The notes under the pieces were generated by a model. That model saw only the letters and a program-made list of their open reading frames with translations. It ran no database searches and was not told the origin of the DNA. A stretch of 13,391 nt of DNA from Phoronis ovalis. Lineage: Eukaryota; Phoronida; Phoronidae. The DNA is taken from positions 1 through 13,391 of the forward strand of contig JAOXYB010038551.1 of assembly GCA_028565635.1 (NCBI GenBank), in the 5' to 3' direction. The position numbers and the translations under genes were made by a program. Positions 1 to 7,540 of the stretch are shown here, piece by piece (within the stretch, counting starts at the first letter, position 1; every line of letters starts with the position of its first letter).

Positions 1-17
1 ATTTTTTAGATTGTAAC

Positions 18-162
18 ATGAAGGTGTTGGTGTTTCCATTAGTGTTGCTGATGCTATGTGCTGAATCGTTTGGTTGGAAAGGGTGTAGCGGAGTACTAAA
101 CGGTGTGTACGAGTGTGCAAAGTGTGCTACTGTTTATACGGATGGCGGAACACGAAACATAG
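18..162 (+). CDS. Exon 1 of a small secreted cysteine-rich peptide gene (signal peptide exon)
   Basis: Unrecognised gene. The first 48 residues begin with a classic signal peptide: MK, a hydrophobic core rich in L and V, then a likely cleavage after about residue 19 (AESFG). The mature part starts W-K-G-C and has cysteines at 23, 33 and 36. The exon ends at CATAG|GTAAGA, a near-consensus donor, leaving phase 1. The leftover G joins the acceptor at 526/527 to give GAG and keeps the frame open, which is the main support for splicing. Upstream of the ATG there is TTTTTTAG, which may be an acceptor from a 5' UTR exon; the paralogous copy at 4704 keeps a similar TTTAG. Product would be an exported peptide precursor of about 121 aa (three-exon model) or 127 aa (two-exon model). 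A host-defence peptide, neuropeptide precursor or other secreted factor are all possible; nothing seen decides between them. Confidence 0.55.
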
Positions 163-366
163 GTAAGACTTGTGGAGACGGCAGAGAATATACAATAATA
201 GTCATCATAGGTAAGACTTGTGGAGACGGCAGAAAATATAGAATAATAGTCATCATAGGTAAGACTTGTGGAGACGGCACAGAATATAGAATAATAGTCA
301 TCTATTAAACATAGGTAAGACTTGTGGAGACGGCAGAGAATATAGAATAATAGTCATCTATTACAA
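159..366 (+). repeat. 48-bp tandem repeat, four units, each carrying the splice donor
   Basis: Four near-identical units begin with CATAGGTAAGACTTGTGGAG; the GT dinucleotides fall at 163, 211, 259 and 315. The first three are spaced exactly 48 bp, the last 56 bp. Because 48 is a multiple of three, the frame stays open through three units and encodes a 16-residue repeat (start GKTCGDG, end IIVII) until a stop at 306-308. A donor used at 163, 211 or 259 would leave the same phase, so products with zero, one or two extra 16-residue blocks are possible. Unit four lies behind the stop. Confidence 0.9.
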
Positions 367-526
367 AATTGAGAAGGATATCGCATCAAATAAAATTATA
401 AAATAACGTAATAGCTAATTAGCAATTTATAATGCACAACTGTTAATAGTAGTTACTAAGAATCGAAATACTAATAATTACATAGGTCTAAAAGACATTT
501 CATTCTGATATTATATATTTTTCTAG

Positions 527-765
527 AGCGTGACGAGCAGGAAGCGAAGGGTTTTCTGCTCTCTCGAGACCGCAGGACCAGTTGGTCAAGTCTTTGTGAA
601 GAATGCGCGTGCGAGGGCTGCGATAATGAAGAAATTGAAGAAGCAATTGAAAACGTTGGAAGACCTGCAATGTGTGAGGTAACTAGACGATCATTTCGTT
701 GCAACGTTATGTCAGAGAATATAGGACTTTTATCAATGTCGTTCAAAGATCAGGACACCGTGTAA
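527..765 (+). CDS. Exon 2 of the secreted cysteine-rich peptide gene (ends at 678 or reads to the stop at 765)
   Basis: The acceptor is a pyrimidine-rich tract ending TTTTTCTAG at 526. Joined to exon 1 in phase 1 the frame is open for 79 codons to TAA at 763-765. The stretch contains a cysteine knot-like cluster CEECACEGC (about residues 72-80 of the precursor) followed by an acidic helix-like run (NEEIEEAIENV). A good donor, GAG|GTAACT, lies after 678 at a codon boundary. If it is used, exon 2 is 152 nt and continues in frame into the candidate exon at 2159; if not, the protein ends at 765 with a tail containing SMSFKDQDTV. The stretch after 678 is repeated at about 866-1003 without coding constraint (the repeat has lost the donor and the stop), which favours the view that it is intronic. 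The minus-strand frame over this exon has no recognisable features. Confidence 0.5.
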
Positions 766-1003
766 TAATTTAACATAACATAAATCTTATATTAATCCAA
801 AATTACTTCAAGTCGAAATTAAAATAGATAAGACTGAATTTATCTTTTTGTTTACATTAGCATTTCTCAAGAGGAAAATAGATGAACATTTTGTTGTAAC
901 ATTAGGCCAGAATATAGAATTTCACTAAATGTCGCTTAAAGATAATGACACCGTAAAATAATTTATAAATCTTATATCACTTGATGTCTAAATGAAAATA
1001 GCT
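671..1003 (+). repeat. Diverged direct duplication around the 3' part of exon 2
   Basis: About 150 bp starting near 671 is repeated from about 866. Matching landmarks are CATTT-GTTG-AAC (692 and 884), an AATATAG block, AAATGTCG-TTAAAGAT and GACACCGT followed by AATAATTTA, then AAATCTTATAT. The second copy carries many point changes and small indels and ends against the transposon at 1005. The donor GAGGTAAC of the first copy reads GAGGAAAA in the second. Confidence 0.75.
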
Positions 1004-1004
1004 A

Positions 1005-1859
1005 CTGTAGTTCTCATAATGCATAAATAATCGAAATTTCGCAATAACTTTGGGAAAAACATAATTTCCTTCAAGGCATCTGAATAAAAGTGAAAACGGC
1101 GACACCACCTAATGTTGAACGTGGTATTTTGAATTTTTCGAATACAGATTTTTTTATGAAAAATGTTTTAAAAACTTGGAAATAAAATCAACATAGAAAA
1201 CAAGTATCTCGCCAGATGTCACCGAAAATCATAAGGAGGGTAGTTAGAAGAGCTTTATGCACAAGGGAGAATGCCAAAACATACGAAATATGAAGAATCA
1301 CTAGTACTGTGTGATGATTATCACAGGTTTTTTATGTGACATGTAAAACGTTGCCAAAGCATTCCACATGGGAGTTTCCTGTCCGTAACGTTTACGAAGT
1401 GTAAATATGTTTGTGACTATTTTTTTCCTCCTCATGAAGTTTCAAAATATTATTTATAACTTGTTTGGTATAATCGGATAATTTGCTTTAAAGCGGCATG
1501 TTTCTCGCTACTTTTTGGGAGTGTCCCTTAGTAAAGTTCATATTACGCAAGTGCTAGATAAACGATTCTTTACACGGATGGTGTACTTCTCAATTGATAT
1601 GCAAATTACCACCGTTTTCTTTAGTGTTGATTTCCCATGTAAAGCGAGTGTAGCGACATCTGGCGAGATACCTGTTGATTTTACGTCCAAGTTTTTAAAA
1701 CATTTTTCATAAAAAAATCAGCATTTGAAAAATTCTAAATACCACGTTCTACATAAGGTGATGTCGCCGTTTTCACTTTTATTCAGGTTTCTTGAAGGAA
1801 ATTGTTTTTCCCAAAGTTATTGCGAAACTTCGATTGTTTATACATTATGAGATCAACAG
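1005..1859. mobile_element. Foldback MITE with ~205-bp inverted repeats and TA target duplication
   Basis: The left arm (1005 to about 1220) and right arm (about 1655 to 1859) are inverted copies over some 205 bp. Shared landmarks are CTGT-G-TCTCATAATG at the ends, TTTCGCAATAACTTTGGGAA, GTGAAAACGGCGACA and GTATCTCGCCAGATGTC at the inner edge. The element is flanked by TA on both sides (1003-1004 and 1860-1861), as expected for Tc1/mariner-type insertion. The 430-bp centre has no convincing coding potential; the 65-codon frame at 1515-1712 overlaps the arm and is not a transposase. So it is non-autonomous. The TC1/mariner assignment rests only on the TA duplication. Under the three-exon model it lies in intron 2 of the peptide gene. 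Confidence 0.85.
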
Positions 1860-1861
1860 TA

Positions 1862-2158
1862 AGACACAATTTTTTTTCTACTTAAAAAGTAATTTTTATT
1901 TGAAAATCGAGCTGTGTTTTTGATGGCATAACTTTGTGTACTCGTAGTCAGACTGTAAGAAATAACAACGGTAACTACAACCCATAATCCATTACGTGAA
2001 GACTTCCCGACGTCTCATCTGTTTAGTTTACAGTTGAAAGAAGCTGATCCAATGTAGTACATTTCCTGAGCTAGGAAACATTTGGTTTACATATCAAACT
2101 TATTTATTATATGTATTTATTATTTATTTCATAATATACATGAACACATTGTTTTTAG
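1862..2158. other. Non-coding stretch before the candidate third exon
   Basis: Low-complexity AT-rich sequence with no supported gene. Its right end (about 2090-2158) is a long T-rich tract ending CATTGTTTTTAG, a strong splice acceptor. A short match to 8589 (GTAGTACATTTCC followed by GAG/AGATAGGAAA-CAT) is present at 2055 and may be chance or a worn repeat. Confidence 0.5.
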
Positions 2159-2227
2159 TGGCAGCACAAGGCAATTGATACAGCTCATTGTGGGTGTGCA
2201 TGCTCATCTTCATGGTGGAGAAGATAG
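2159..2227 (+). CDS. Candidate exon 3 (cysteine-rich C-terminus) of the secreted peptide gene
   Basis: If exon 2 is spliced at 678 (phase 0) to the strong acceptor at 2158, the frame reads 22 codons to TAG at 2225-2227: it starts WQHKAIDTAH, continues CGCAC and ends SSSWWRR. The extra three cysteines and the Trp pair fit the style of exons 1 and 2, giving about 121 aa with 11 cysteines after the signal peptide. A competing reading of the same DNA runs longer in the next frame, to TAG at 2310-2312, with a hydrophobic end (SGAIVLFASIFAAFK); it would need an upstream exon ending in phase 2, which I do not see. An AATAAA at 2350 suits either as a terminal exon. Confidence 0.3.
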   Translation, partial: WQHKAIDTAHCGCACSSSWWRR

Positions 2228-2349
2228 ATGGTTGATGGCAAATCACGTATTGAATAAATATACATCAGGTGCAATAGTTTTATTTGCTTCAATATTTGCT
2301 GCATTTAAATAGTTACATGTATGTACATTCAATCATTGATATAAATTAA

Positions 2350-2355
2350 AATAAA
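2350..2355 (+). promoter_or_regulatory. Possible polyadenylation signal AATAAA
   Basis: AATAAA in TTAAAATAAAATATT lies 123 nt after the TAG at 2227 and 38 nt after the TAG at 2312. This fits the end of a terminal exon starting at 2159, but the hexamer is common by chance in DNA this AT-rich. Confidence 0.35.
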
Positions 2356-2546
2356 ATATTTAAAAATGTTCAGAAGGACTTGAGCCATAAACTTATGTCC
2401 TGTAAACGCTTTGCGGACCCTAATACTTGGTACCCGAATGCATAGCTTTGTTTTTAAATGGTCCTGCGTCGTGCCATACTGAGTAGCAGCTCGTTAGGTG
2501 GACTCATCTAAATCAATCTTCCCATTACAGTGGCGGATTTACGGGC

Positions 2547-2567
2547 GGGCGTGGAAGGCGCACGCCC
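2547..2567. repeat. Perfect 7-bp stem hairpin at the left end of the hAT-like element
   Basis: GGGCGTG (2547-2553) and CACGCCC (2561-2567) are perfectly complementary around a 7-base loop. It lies just inside the left terminal repeat, where hAT elements often have subterminal transposase-binding or fold-back motifs. Confidence 0.7.
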
Positions 2568-3170
2568 CCCCCCTTCCCAAGAATTAATTCCGAACAGTAA
2601 ATTGCAAACGTACTTCTAACAAATTATAAAAAATATACCTTTAATATTTTATATAAAATACCATACCTGTATACCATACCATACGATTTTGTGGTATCAG
2701 GTAAATTACACTTGAGTAAATTAACAGAACATTACGAAGGAGACATATTATCTTTCTATGGCAGACAAGGTGGCATTCCAACGCCGGCAACGTTTCAGCA
2801 TGAACTAAAGCTTTGGAAAAGAAAATGGGTCTCGTATTATTAACCAGTACAATGATAATGCACGCCTCTTTAGTAATTCTAAGGTAACGTGATGCAATCT
2901 CCATATCAATACTGAGTAAAAAATATGAATTCAAACTAATTATACTGAAGGTTTAGGTAAAATCTACAAATAATTAAAAGCTGAATGTGCAGCCCTGCAT
3001 GTATACTGACCTCAGTCCCTCTGGATAAAATTTGTGATATTTTTCTTTAAATTAATTAGTCTTAACAATAATAATTTATGTTTAATTGTATAACAAGCAG
3101 CACAGTGTCGTGGAAAAAGAGTCTCTGAATGCACCAGATTGCAGGAAAACGCACCAAATATTCAAAAAAT

Positions 3171-3192
3171 GTCCGGGGGCATGCCACCGGAC
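3171..3192. repeat. Near-perfect 22-bp palindrome in the right end of the hAT-like element
   Basis: GTCCGGGGGCA and TGCCACCGGAC are reverse complements except at one pair (G/A). It sits about 95 bp inside the right terminal repeat and has the GC-rich look common to this class of element ends. Confidence 0.75.
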
Positions 3193-3639
3193 CCCCCCTA
3201 CTTTCGCTTCGCACCCTACCGGCGCTCGCCCTCAAATGCATTTTTTTGCACGTCCCCCCTTCAAGAAAATCCTGCATCCGCCACTGCATTAACATCTTCA
3301 TCATCAGCAGCATTATCATATGACAGTTTGTGGTCTGTGGCCTCATTCACAAGAAACTCCTTTGGGACGCTGTGTGCAGGTTCAGTGCCAGCAATCACTC
3401 AATGTGGACATGCTTATTATATATCATAGGATGTCACAGGCCAGTCATTCCGCAACTTGTTCAAAAGTCTTCCATGGACGAGTATTAAACATTGCCATAT
3501 TTCATACAGATTATACCCTCGAGCAGTCAATGTCATTGTCTGTCCTCCACGTTTTATAGGACATTTTTCAAAAGCAGGCAGATCCAAGGAAATAATCTCG
3601 CATACGTTCCTATATTTACCCTTTGATTGCTACACATGA

Positions 3640-4130
3640 CATTTATGTATTTGACCATAGCGCCCCGAACGACAAACCTGAAAAGTAGTTCAGAACCTGG
3701 GGCAGAAACAGCCAATCAAATCAATCTTTATAAAGAACACCAGCAGAAGTGTAATATAGAACAATGATGGAATTGACAACGGGAAAGTTCGTTTCGGTTA
3801 AAATGTCTATAAATGATGTCCAGTAATTTGTCCCGTGCTATTCAATCGAGGAAGGATTGCGGAGGTTTTCTGGCAGAATGGAATGCTGACATTTACGATT
3901 CCCTATAAACTGTTCAAAGTTTGGCCGTACGATGGAAGAAAAACAGTTACGATCACAGTGATTTATAACTACAAATTTCAATTACAAGAACGACTTTTGA
4001 TAACCAGCATTGCACATGTTTTATCACTTGACCGCTCAGTTGTAACACTTTACTGAAATGACCAGATTCCAATATCCCACTTTAAATACACAACGCGCTT
4101 CTAATAAGTACAGCAATTTATAGTCTAACT
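3640..4130. other. No gene supported
   Basis: A 73-codon plus-strand frame (3835-4056) is the best open stretch. It has no recognisable domain, no signal peptide and no convincing splice context, so I do not call it. A minus-strand ATG near 3650 followed by VKYINVMC loosely recalls the start of THAP fingers, but the required Cys/His spacing is absent. Confidence 0.5.
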
Positions 4131-4133
4131 TAA

Positions 4134-4652
4134 GGGGACGTCCATTAATTATGTCAACAATTTTTAGGCAATTTTTTACTCCCCCCCCCTTGTCAACAAT
4201 TGTCAAACTTTCAGTGACCCACCTAATAAAATTATGTCAAAAAAAATTTACCCCCTAAAATTTATAGTCTGTCTAGTCCGGGGACAAAACATAAAATTAC
4301 ATTGAAAAGCAAGCGCGCGCTCAAAGCGACAGCACGTGGATTTTATAACTGTTACTTGATGTTGCCGCCGCAATAAGAAACGGGCATTTGTTAGATTAAT
4401 TCTCTAAAGCTGGCCTTTAGCGGTGACTTCAATAACGCATACACTTTTCATCAAAGAAAGCCGACTACAATCTTCAATAAAAACAAAGAACTTTTCTTCA
4501 AAGGAGTCAGTACCAAACTTAAGTAAAAATAACATTGTTGACGTCAATTTATCTGGAACTCCCCCCCCCCTCCCCCATGTCAACAATTGTCAAACTTCTT
4601 CAAACCCCTTCCCCCCTCCCCTATTGTGTTGACATAATTAATGGACGGCCCC
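4134..4652. mobile_element. PIF/Harbinger-like MITE with TAA target duplication
   Basis: The ends are inverted copies of GGGG-CGTCCATTAATTATG followed by TCAACA, differing by one base. TAA flanks both sides (4131-4133 and 4653-4655), which matches the 3-bp TWA target of PIF/Harbinger. Each end also has a run of Cs and the block TGTCAACAATTGTCAAACTT in the same orientation. The inside has no transposase; both-strand frames at 4404-4632 are shadows. Superfamily assignment is from the target duplication and general look of the ends only. Confidence 0.8.
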
Positions 4653-4691
4653 TAAGGAAGTTGAACTCGTACATTTCGTTTATATGATTGT

Positions 4692-4950
4692 TTAGATTAG
4701 AGCATGAAAGCATTGCTATTTTCATTAGAGTTGCTGATGCTATGTGTTGATGGATGGTGTGGATGGTGGACTGGGTGCAATGGACAGGCAAACTGTGAAT
4801 AAAGAGCAATAGTCGGCATTTATAAATTAAAATGAGTAATGTACAACTGTTAAGGGTAGTTAAGAAACGGATGAAAAATAATTACATTGATCTATAAGAC
4901 ATTTTTTCTGAGATTACATACTTTTATAGAGCATGACGAAAAGTAAGCTT
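4692..4950 (+). pseudogene. Decayed second copy of the secreted-peptide gene
   Basis: From TTTAGATTAGAGCATGAAAG this copies the start of the gene at 18: the ATG at 4704, then a signal peptide-like MKALLFS and LLMLC, W-x-G-C with N-G after it. It differs by a Glu inside the hydrophobic core (L-E-L-L) and a stop at 4800-4802 after 32 codons. Comparison with copy 1 shows that the end of exon 1 and the donor are deleted and the sequence resumes in the repeat tail (AATAAAGAGCAATAGTC against AATATAGAATAATAGTC). The intron is recognisable (ATGTACAACTGTTAA--GTAGTTA) up to a TTTTATAG acceptor at 4929 and AGCATGACGAA, matching exon 2. After that, stops appear at once and homology fades. A 32-aa unspliced peptide could still be made, so residual function is not excluded. 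Confidence 0.75.
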
Positions 4951-5900
4951 CCCCGGAAATAACTATTCAGAATGAGTCATCATCATAGAATAGACGTACC
5001 CATTGAAATGCTTATCTCGATTGGAAAATGTTTAATGACGAAATTATTACGCTCTTGTTAAAGTGAAGGAATATAACAAAAATTGACTATGGTTAAAGAC
5101 CAGACGTTAGTTGAGAAGGTATACGATGCTGTGTGGAAAATCCGCTATTGCTCGAGTCATCGTCGACTACCGGTGTGGGGAAAAGATATATCATGTATCT
5201 CTGGTGATAGTAGTTCTATGATTGTGTGTCACCTTAGACGAAGCGATTAGCCTGCAATGGAGAAACATGAGCTGCCCAGGAGGAAGACGTGTATGTGGAA
5301 GGGATGATCCCGAGGACGGTAACTCAATAAATAAAATATAATACCAATCCCCAAAAGACAAATCACCAAGATGGCTCACCTCTAGCAGGATTATCATATG
5401 TTTTTATTGATCACATTTATGTAAAACAAACGCAGACAAAGCTATTGTGTCTAACTAATTTGGCAGCAATAAACATATTTATCTAGGTCAAGCTTTGAAC
5501 GCTGTTGTCCTGATTGGATATTTTAGTATGATTGACAGAAATAACCTTCGGCAACACCACGCGCTTTGCTAAAGTTCATACTTGTGTTATCACAGATATA
5601 ATCATGAAAGTAATCATTTCCCACTGTAATATCAATTATATTAATTGCTCAACTGATACTACAGAAAACATAGAGAGGAATACATAATACATAATAGATA
5701 CATCCTTTATATGGGTGCCAAACAGGCAATGCTCGCTGCTCGAACTTAACAAGAAAAATTAACAACCCAAAAAAAAAAGACGATGCTAGCTGCTCGCACT
5801 TAACAGACTCCAATGCACACTGTTGGCGACCCCCCCCCCTATATCCCTCATTGAAGCTTCTGAACAGATTCATCGGCCCAAACACTAGGCATTTATATTT
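4951..5900. other. Mostly unassigned DNA after the decayed gene copy
   Basis: Weak resemblance to the exon 2 tail of copy 1 persists near 5071-5110 (GAATATA, then GGTTAAAGACCAGACG). A 39-codon open stretch at 5222-5341 reads SCPGGRRVCGRDDPEDGN near its end and stops at TAA 5339-5341 next to an AATAAA at 5326. It could be a cysteine-containing terminal exon, but the acceptor before it (CACCTTAG) is mediocre and no partner exon is seen. Otherwise nothing is supported. Confidence 0.4.
5728..5806 (+). repeat. Short direct duplication
   Basis: ATGCTCGCTGCTCGAACTTAACA (from about 5729) recurs as ATGCTAGCTGCTCGCACTTAACA (from about 5783), about 54 bp apart, with an A-run between. It lies in a 87-codon minus-strand open frame that I regard as non-coding. 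Confidence 0.65.
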
Positions 5901-5910
5901 TGTTTTTCGC

Positions 5911-5962
5911 ATGACATCTACCTGTTTCCTCTTGGCATAGATGAATTGGTATCATAAACTTT
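5911..5962 (+). repeat. Repeat anchor 1 (matches 11701-11746)
   Basis: TGTTTCCTC-TGGCATAGATGAA and ATAAACT here match TGTTTCCTC-AGGCATACATGAA and ATAAACT at 11713, same strand. It is the first of four colinear matches between the two sides of ERI1. Confidence 0.6.
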
Positions 5963-5964
5963 CA

Positions 5965-6680
5965 AGTTCGTCAATATTGCATTTATAAACGCTTGCTGCG
6001 ACGTTCTGTTTTTAGTAGTTTAGGGATGTTCGGAAATATAACAGTAAAACGATGATATTCAGCGTAGAATAATACTTTATTCATGAACTGAATAGATACC
6101 TAACAATGAATTAATATATAGATAGGCATGGCAGTGTGGCTTATAGTGATACAACGTAATGTCGTGTGAATCCTGTATATAACAGGTTCTAAACTGAGCT
6201 GCAGAAGCTTATGTAGGGGGGAGTGGGGCAATTTGGCCTTATTGACCATTTATAAGTCATGATACGGCCGGCCGAAAATGGTGTTCAGTGCATTAATGCG
6301 CATTTTTTCTTTTTCTTTCCCTTTTACTTTGGAGTTGCCGTATTGATCACTTTCACTTAAAAATGGGCCTCATTTTGCTTAAAACGACAAACATCAGAGT
6401 TTGAAAATGTCTTTTTATCAAAACAGTGATGGGATTCTTTAGTGACGGAGGAAGCCTGCAATGTGCTGGCGGAAGGTTGACCAGGTGACCTACAATGTAC
6501 TATAAAGACAGTTTATCGGCTACATCAGCACGAACAATTAATTGCAGGCTAGAGACATAATTATCATGATTTGAACGTCAGGCAAGGTATTATGAAAATT
6601 ACCATTAAAGTGGATGGAAAAATTAATTGTGTTGTTAAACATATTTTCCTGCAACTCAACCAACATAAAACACTTCAGAA
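5965..6680. other. No gene; one possible solitary transposon end
   Basis: GGGGGGAGTGGGGCAATTTGG at 6217 looks like the end of a DNA element, since G-rich tracts followed by GGGGCAAWTTGGC are common at such termini. No matching inverted end was found to the right, so it is not called. The rest is AT-rich with no supported reading frame. Confidence 0.45.
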
Positions 6681-6681
6681 C

Positions 6682-7000
6682 AAAAATATTAATGTTATTG
6701 CATGATTGAATATGAGGGACTATGTACATAAGGTTTTATGTTATAGTTATTGGTGCTGCTGATTTATTGACATGCAATAGTAGAGTTAACTGAAAATTAA
6801 TTGTGTAGAATAAAAATATTATTGTTACTGCATGATTGAATATGAGGGACTACTGGCATGCTATAATAGAGTTAACTGAAAATTAATTGTGTAGAAAAAT
6901 AGATTAACGTGTTTCAACAAAGCTAGACAAAATTTGATCAAGTGTACATGACCCCTAATATAGCGTGTGACTCAACATTTTGCAAAAATATTCTGTCAAT
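6682..7000 (+). repeat. Repeat block A/B (internal tandem pair; matches 12004-12200)
   Basis: Two direct units, 6682-6810 and 6812-6896, share AAAAATATTA-TGTTA-TGC, then ATGATTGAATATGAGGGACT and TAGAGTTAACTGAAAATTAA with TTGTGTAGAA. The first unit has about 43 extra bases. The following DNA (CAACAAAGCTAG... GTGTGACTCAACATTTTGCAA) matches the block at 12004-12200. No coding potential. Confidence 0.7.
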
Positions 7001-7540
7001 GATCTATGAAACATGTAAAACAAACAAATAAAAAATACCGGGTAACTGTCAGATAATCAAGTTTTAGCATAAAATATGACTTTGTAAACATCCCTATTAC
7101 GATTTTTTTCACTTTCGCTGAGCTTAAAGCAGACAAGGTTTCACTAAAAGTACACAAGTCATTCACTTACATGTACATGCATGTTACACAAATCATTTGC
7201 AATAAAAATTATCAAAATTGCACAATGCAATTTTAAGTTTATAAGATGTCATGTTGCTGGCTCTGAAAGCTGCCGTTATAACCTTTATTACTAATAATGC
7301 AAAGTGCTCATGACATCAGAAATGAACAAAGTTTGCATTAAACCATATAGGAAAAAACAATTTTTGCTGATACACAAACACACACGCATAACAGTAGTAA
7401 AATGCAGACATTTGTTTAAATACCCCTTAAACTGTACCTTCACAAAACTATTACATTTTAATAACGTACCACTATCTGAGAAATAAAATATAAATGACTT
7501 TACATTGGTACGGTCTTTTAAAATCATATTATCTACTCCT

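Larger units (their letters stand above)
2528..3286. mobile_element. Non-autonomous hAT-like element (TIR CAGTGGCGGAT, 5-bp target duplication)
   Basis: Both ends carry CAGTGGCGGAT as an inverted repeat (2528-2538 and 3276-3286). The element is flanked directly by CATTA on each side (2523-2527 and 3287-3291). C-rich and G-rich subterminal tracts follow each end. CAGTGG-type ends with a 5-8 bp duplication are typical of the hAT superfamily, though the 5-bp size is at the low limit. No transposase is recognisable inside; the internal open frames on both strands are low-complexity shadows. It has landed in the minus-strand reading frame described at 2494-3629. Confidence 0.8.
2494..3629 (-). pseudogene. 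Broken minus-strand reading frame interrupted by the hAT-like element
   Basis: Unrecognised. On the minus strand one frame is open from 3629 to 3420 (70 codons, including CPIKRGGQTMTLTARGYN), then has stops at 3419-3414 and 3401-3399, then is open from 3398 to 3287 (includes SVPKEFLVNEATDHKL, then an acidic DDED run). The hAT-like element starts at the next base. When it and one 5-bp target copy are left out, the frame runs on from 2522 (GKIDLDEST) to TAA at 2496-2494. Continuity across the insertion suggests a once-coding terminal exon with an acidic tail, but the plus strand is also fairly open here, so the strand and even the coding nature are uncertain. No family was recognised. Confidence 0.3.

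Noticed and set aside
2641-2934. 97-codon minus-strand frame inside the hAT-like element
   Set aside because: No transposase motif and low-complexity hydrophobic composition; treated as chance frame.
3086-3429. Overlapping plus-strand frames rich in P, H and A at the right end of the hAT-like element
   Set aside because: They come from the GC-rich terminal region of the element, with all three frames open at once, which indicates composition rather than coding.
3630-3655. Minus-strand MVKY-like start recalling a THAP zinc finger
   Set aside because: The Cys and His spacing required for a THAP finger is not present in any frame.
3835-4056. 73-codon plus-strand frame with reasonable amino-acid balance
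   Set aside because: No family resemblance, no neighbouring exon and no splice support.
5649-5912. 87-codon minus-strand frame
   Set aside because: Contains a short internal DNA duplication and a C-run; no domain recognised. It may be part of a worn repeat.
6217-6240. G-rich GGGGCAATTTGG motif resembling a DNA transposon end
   Set aside because: No inverted partner or target duplication found.
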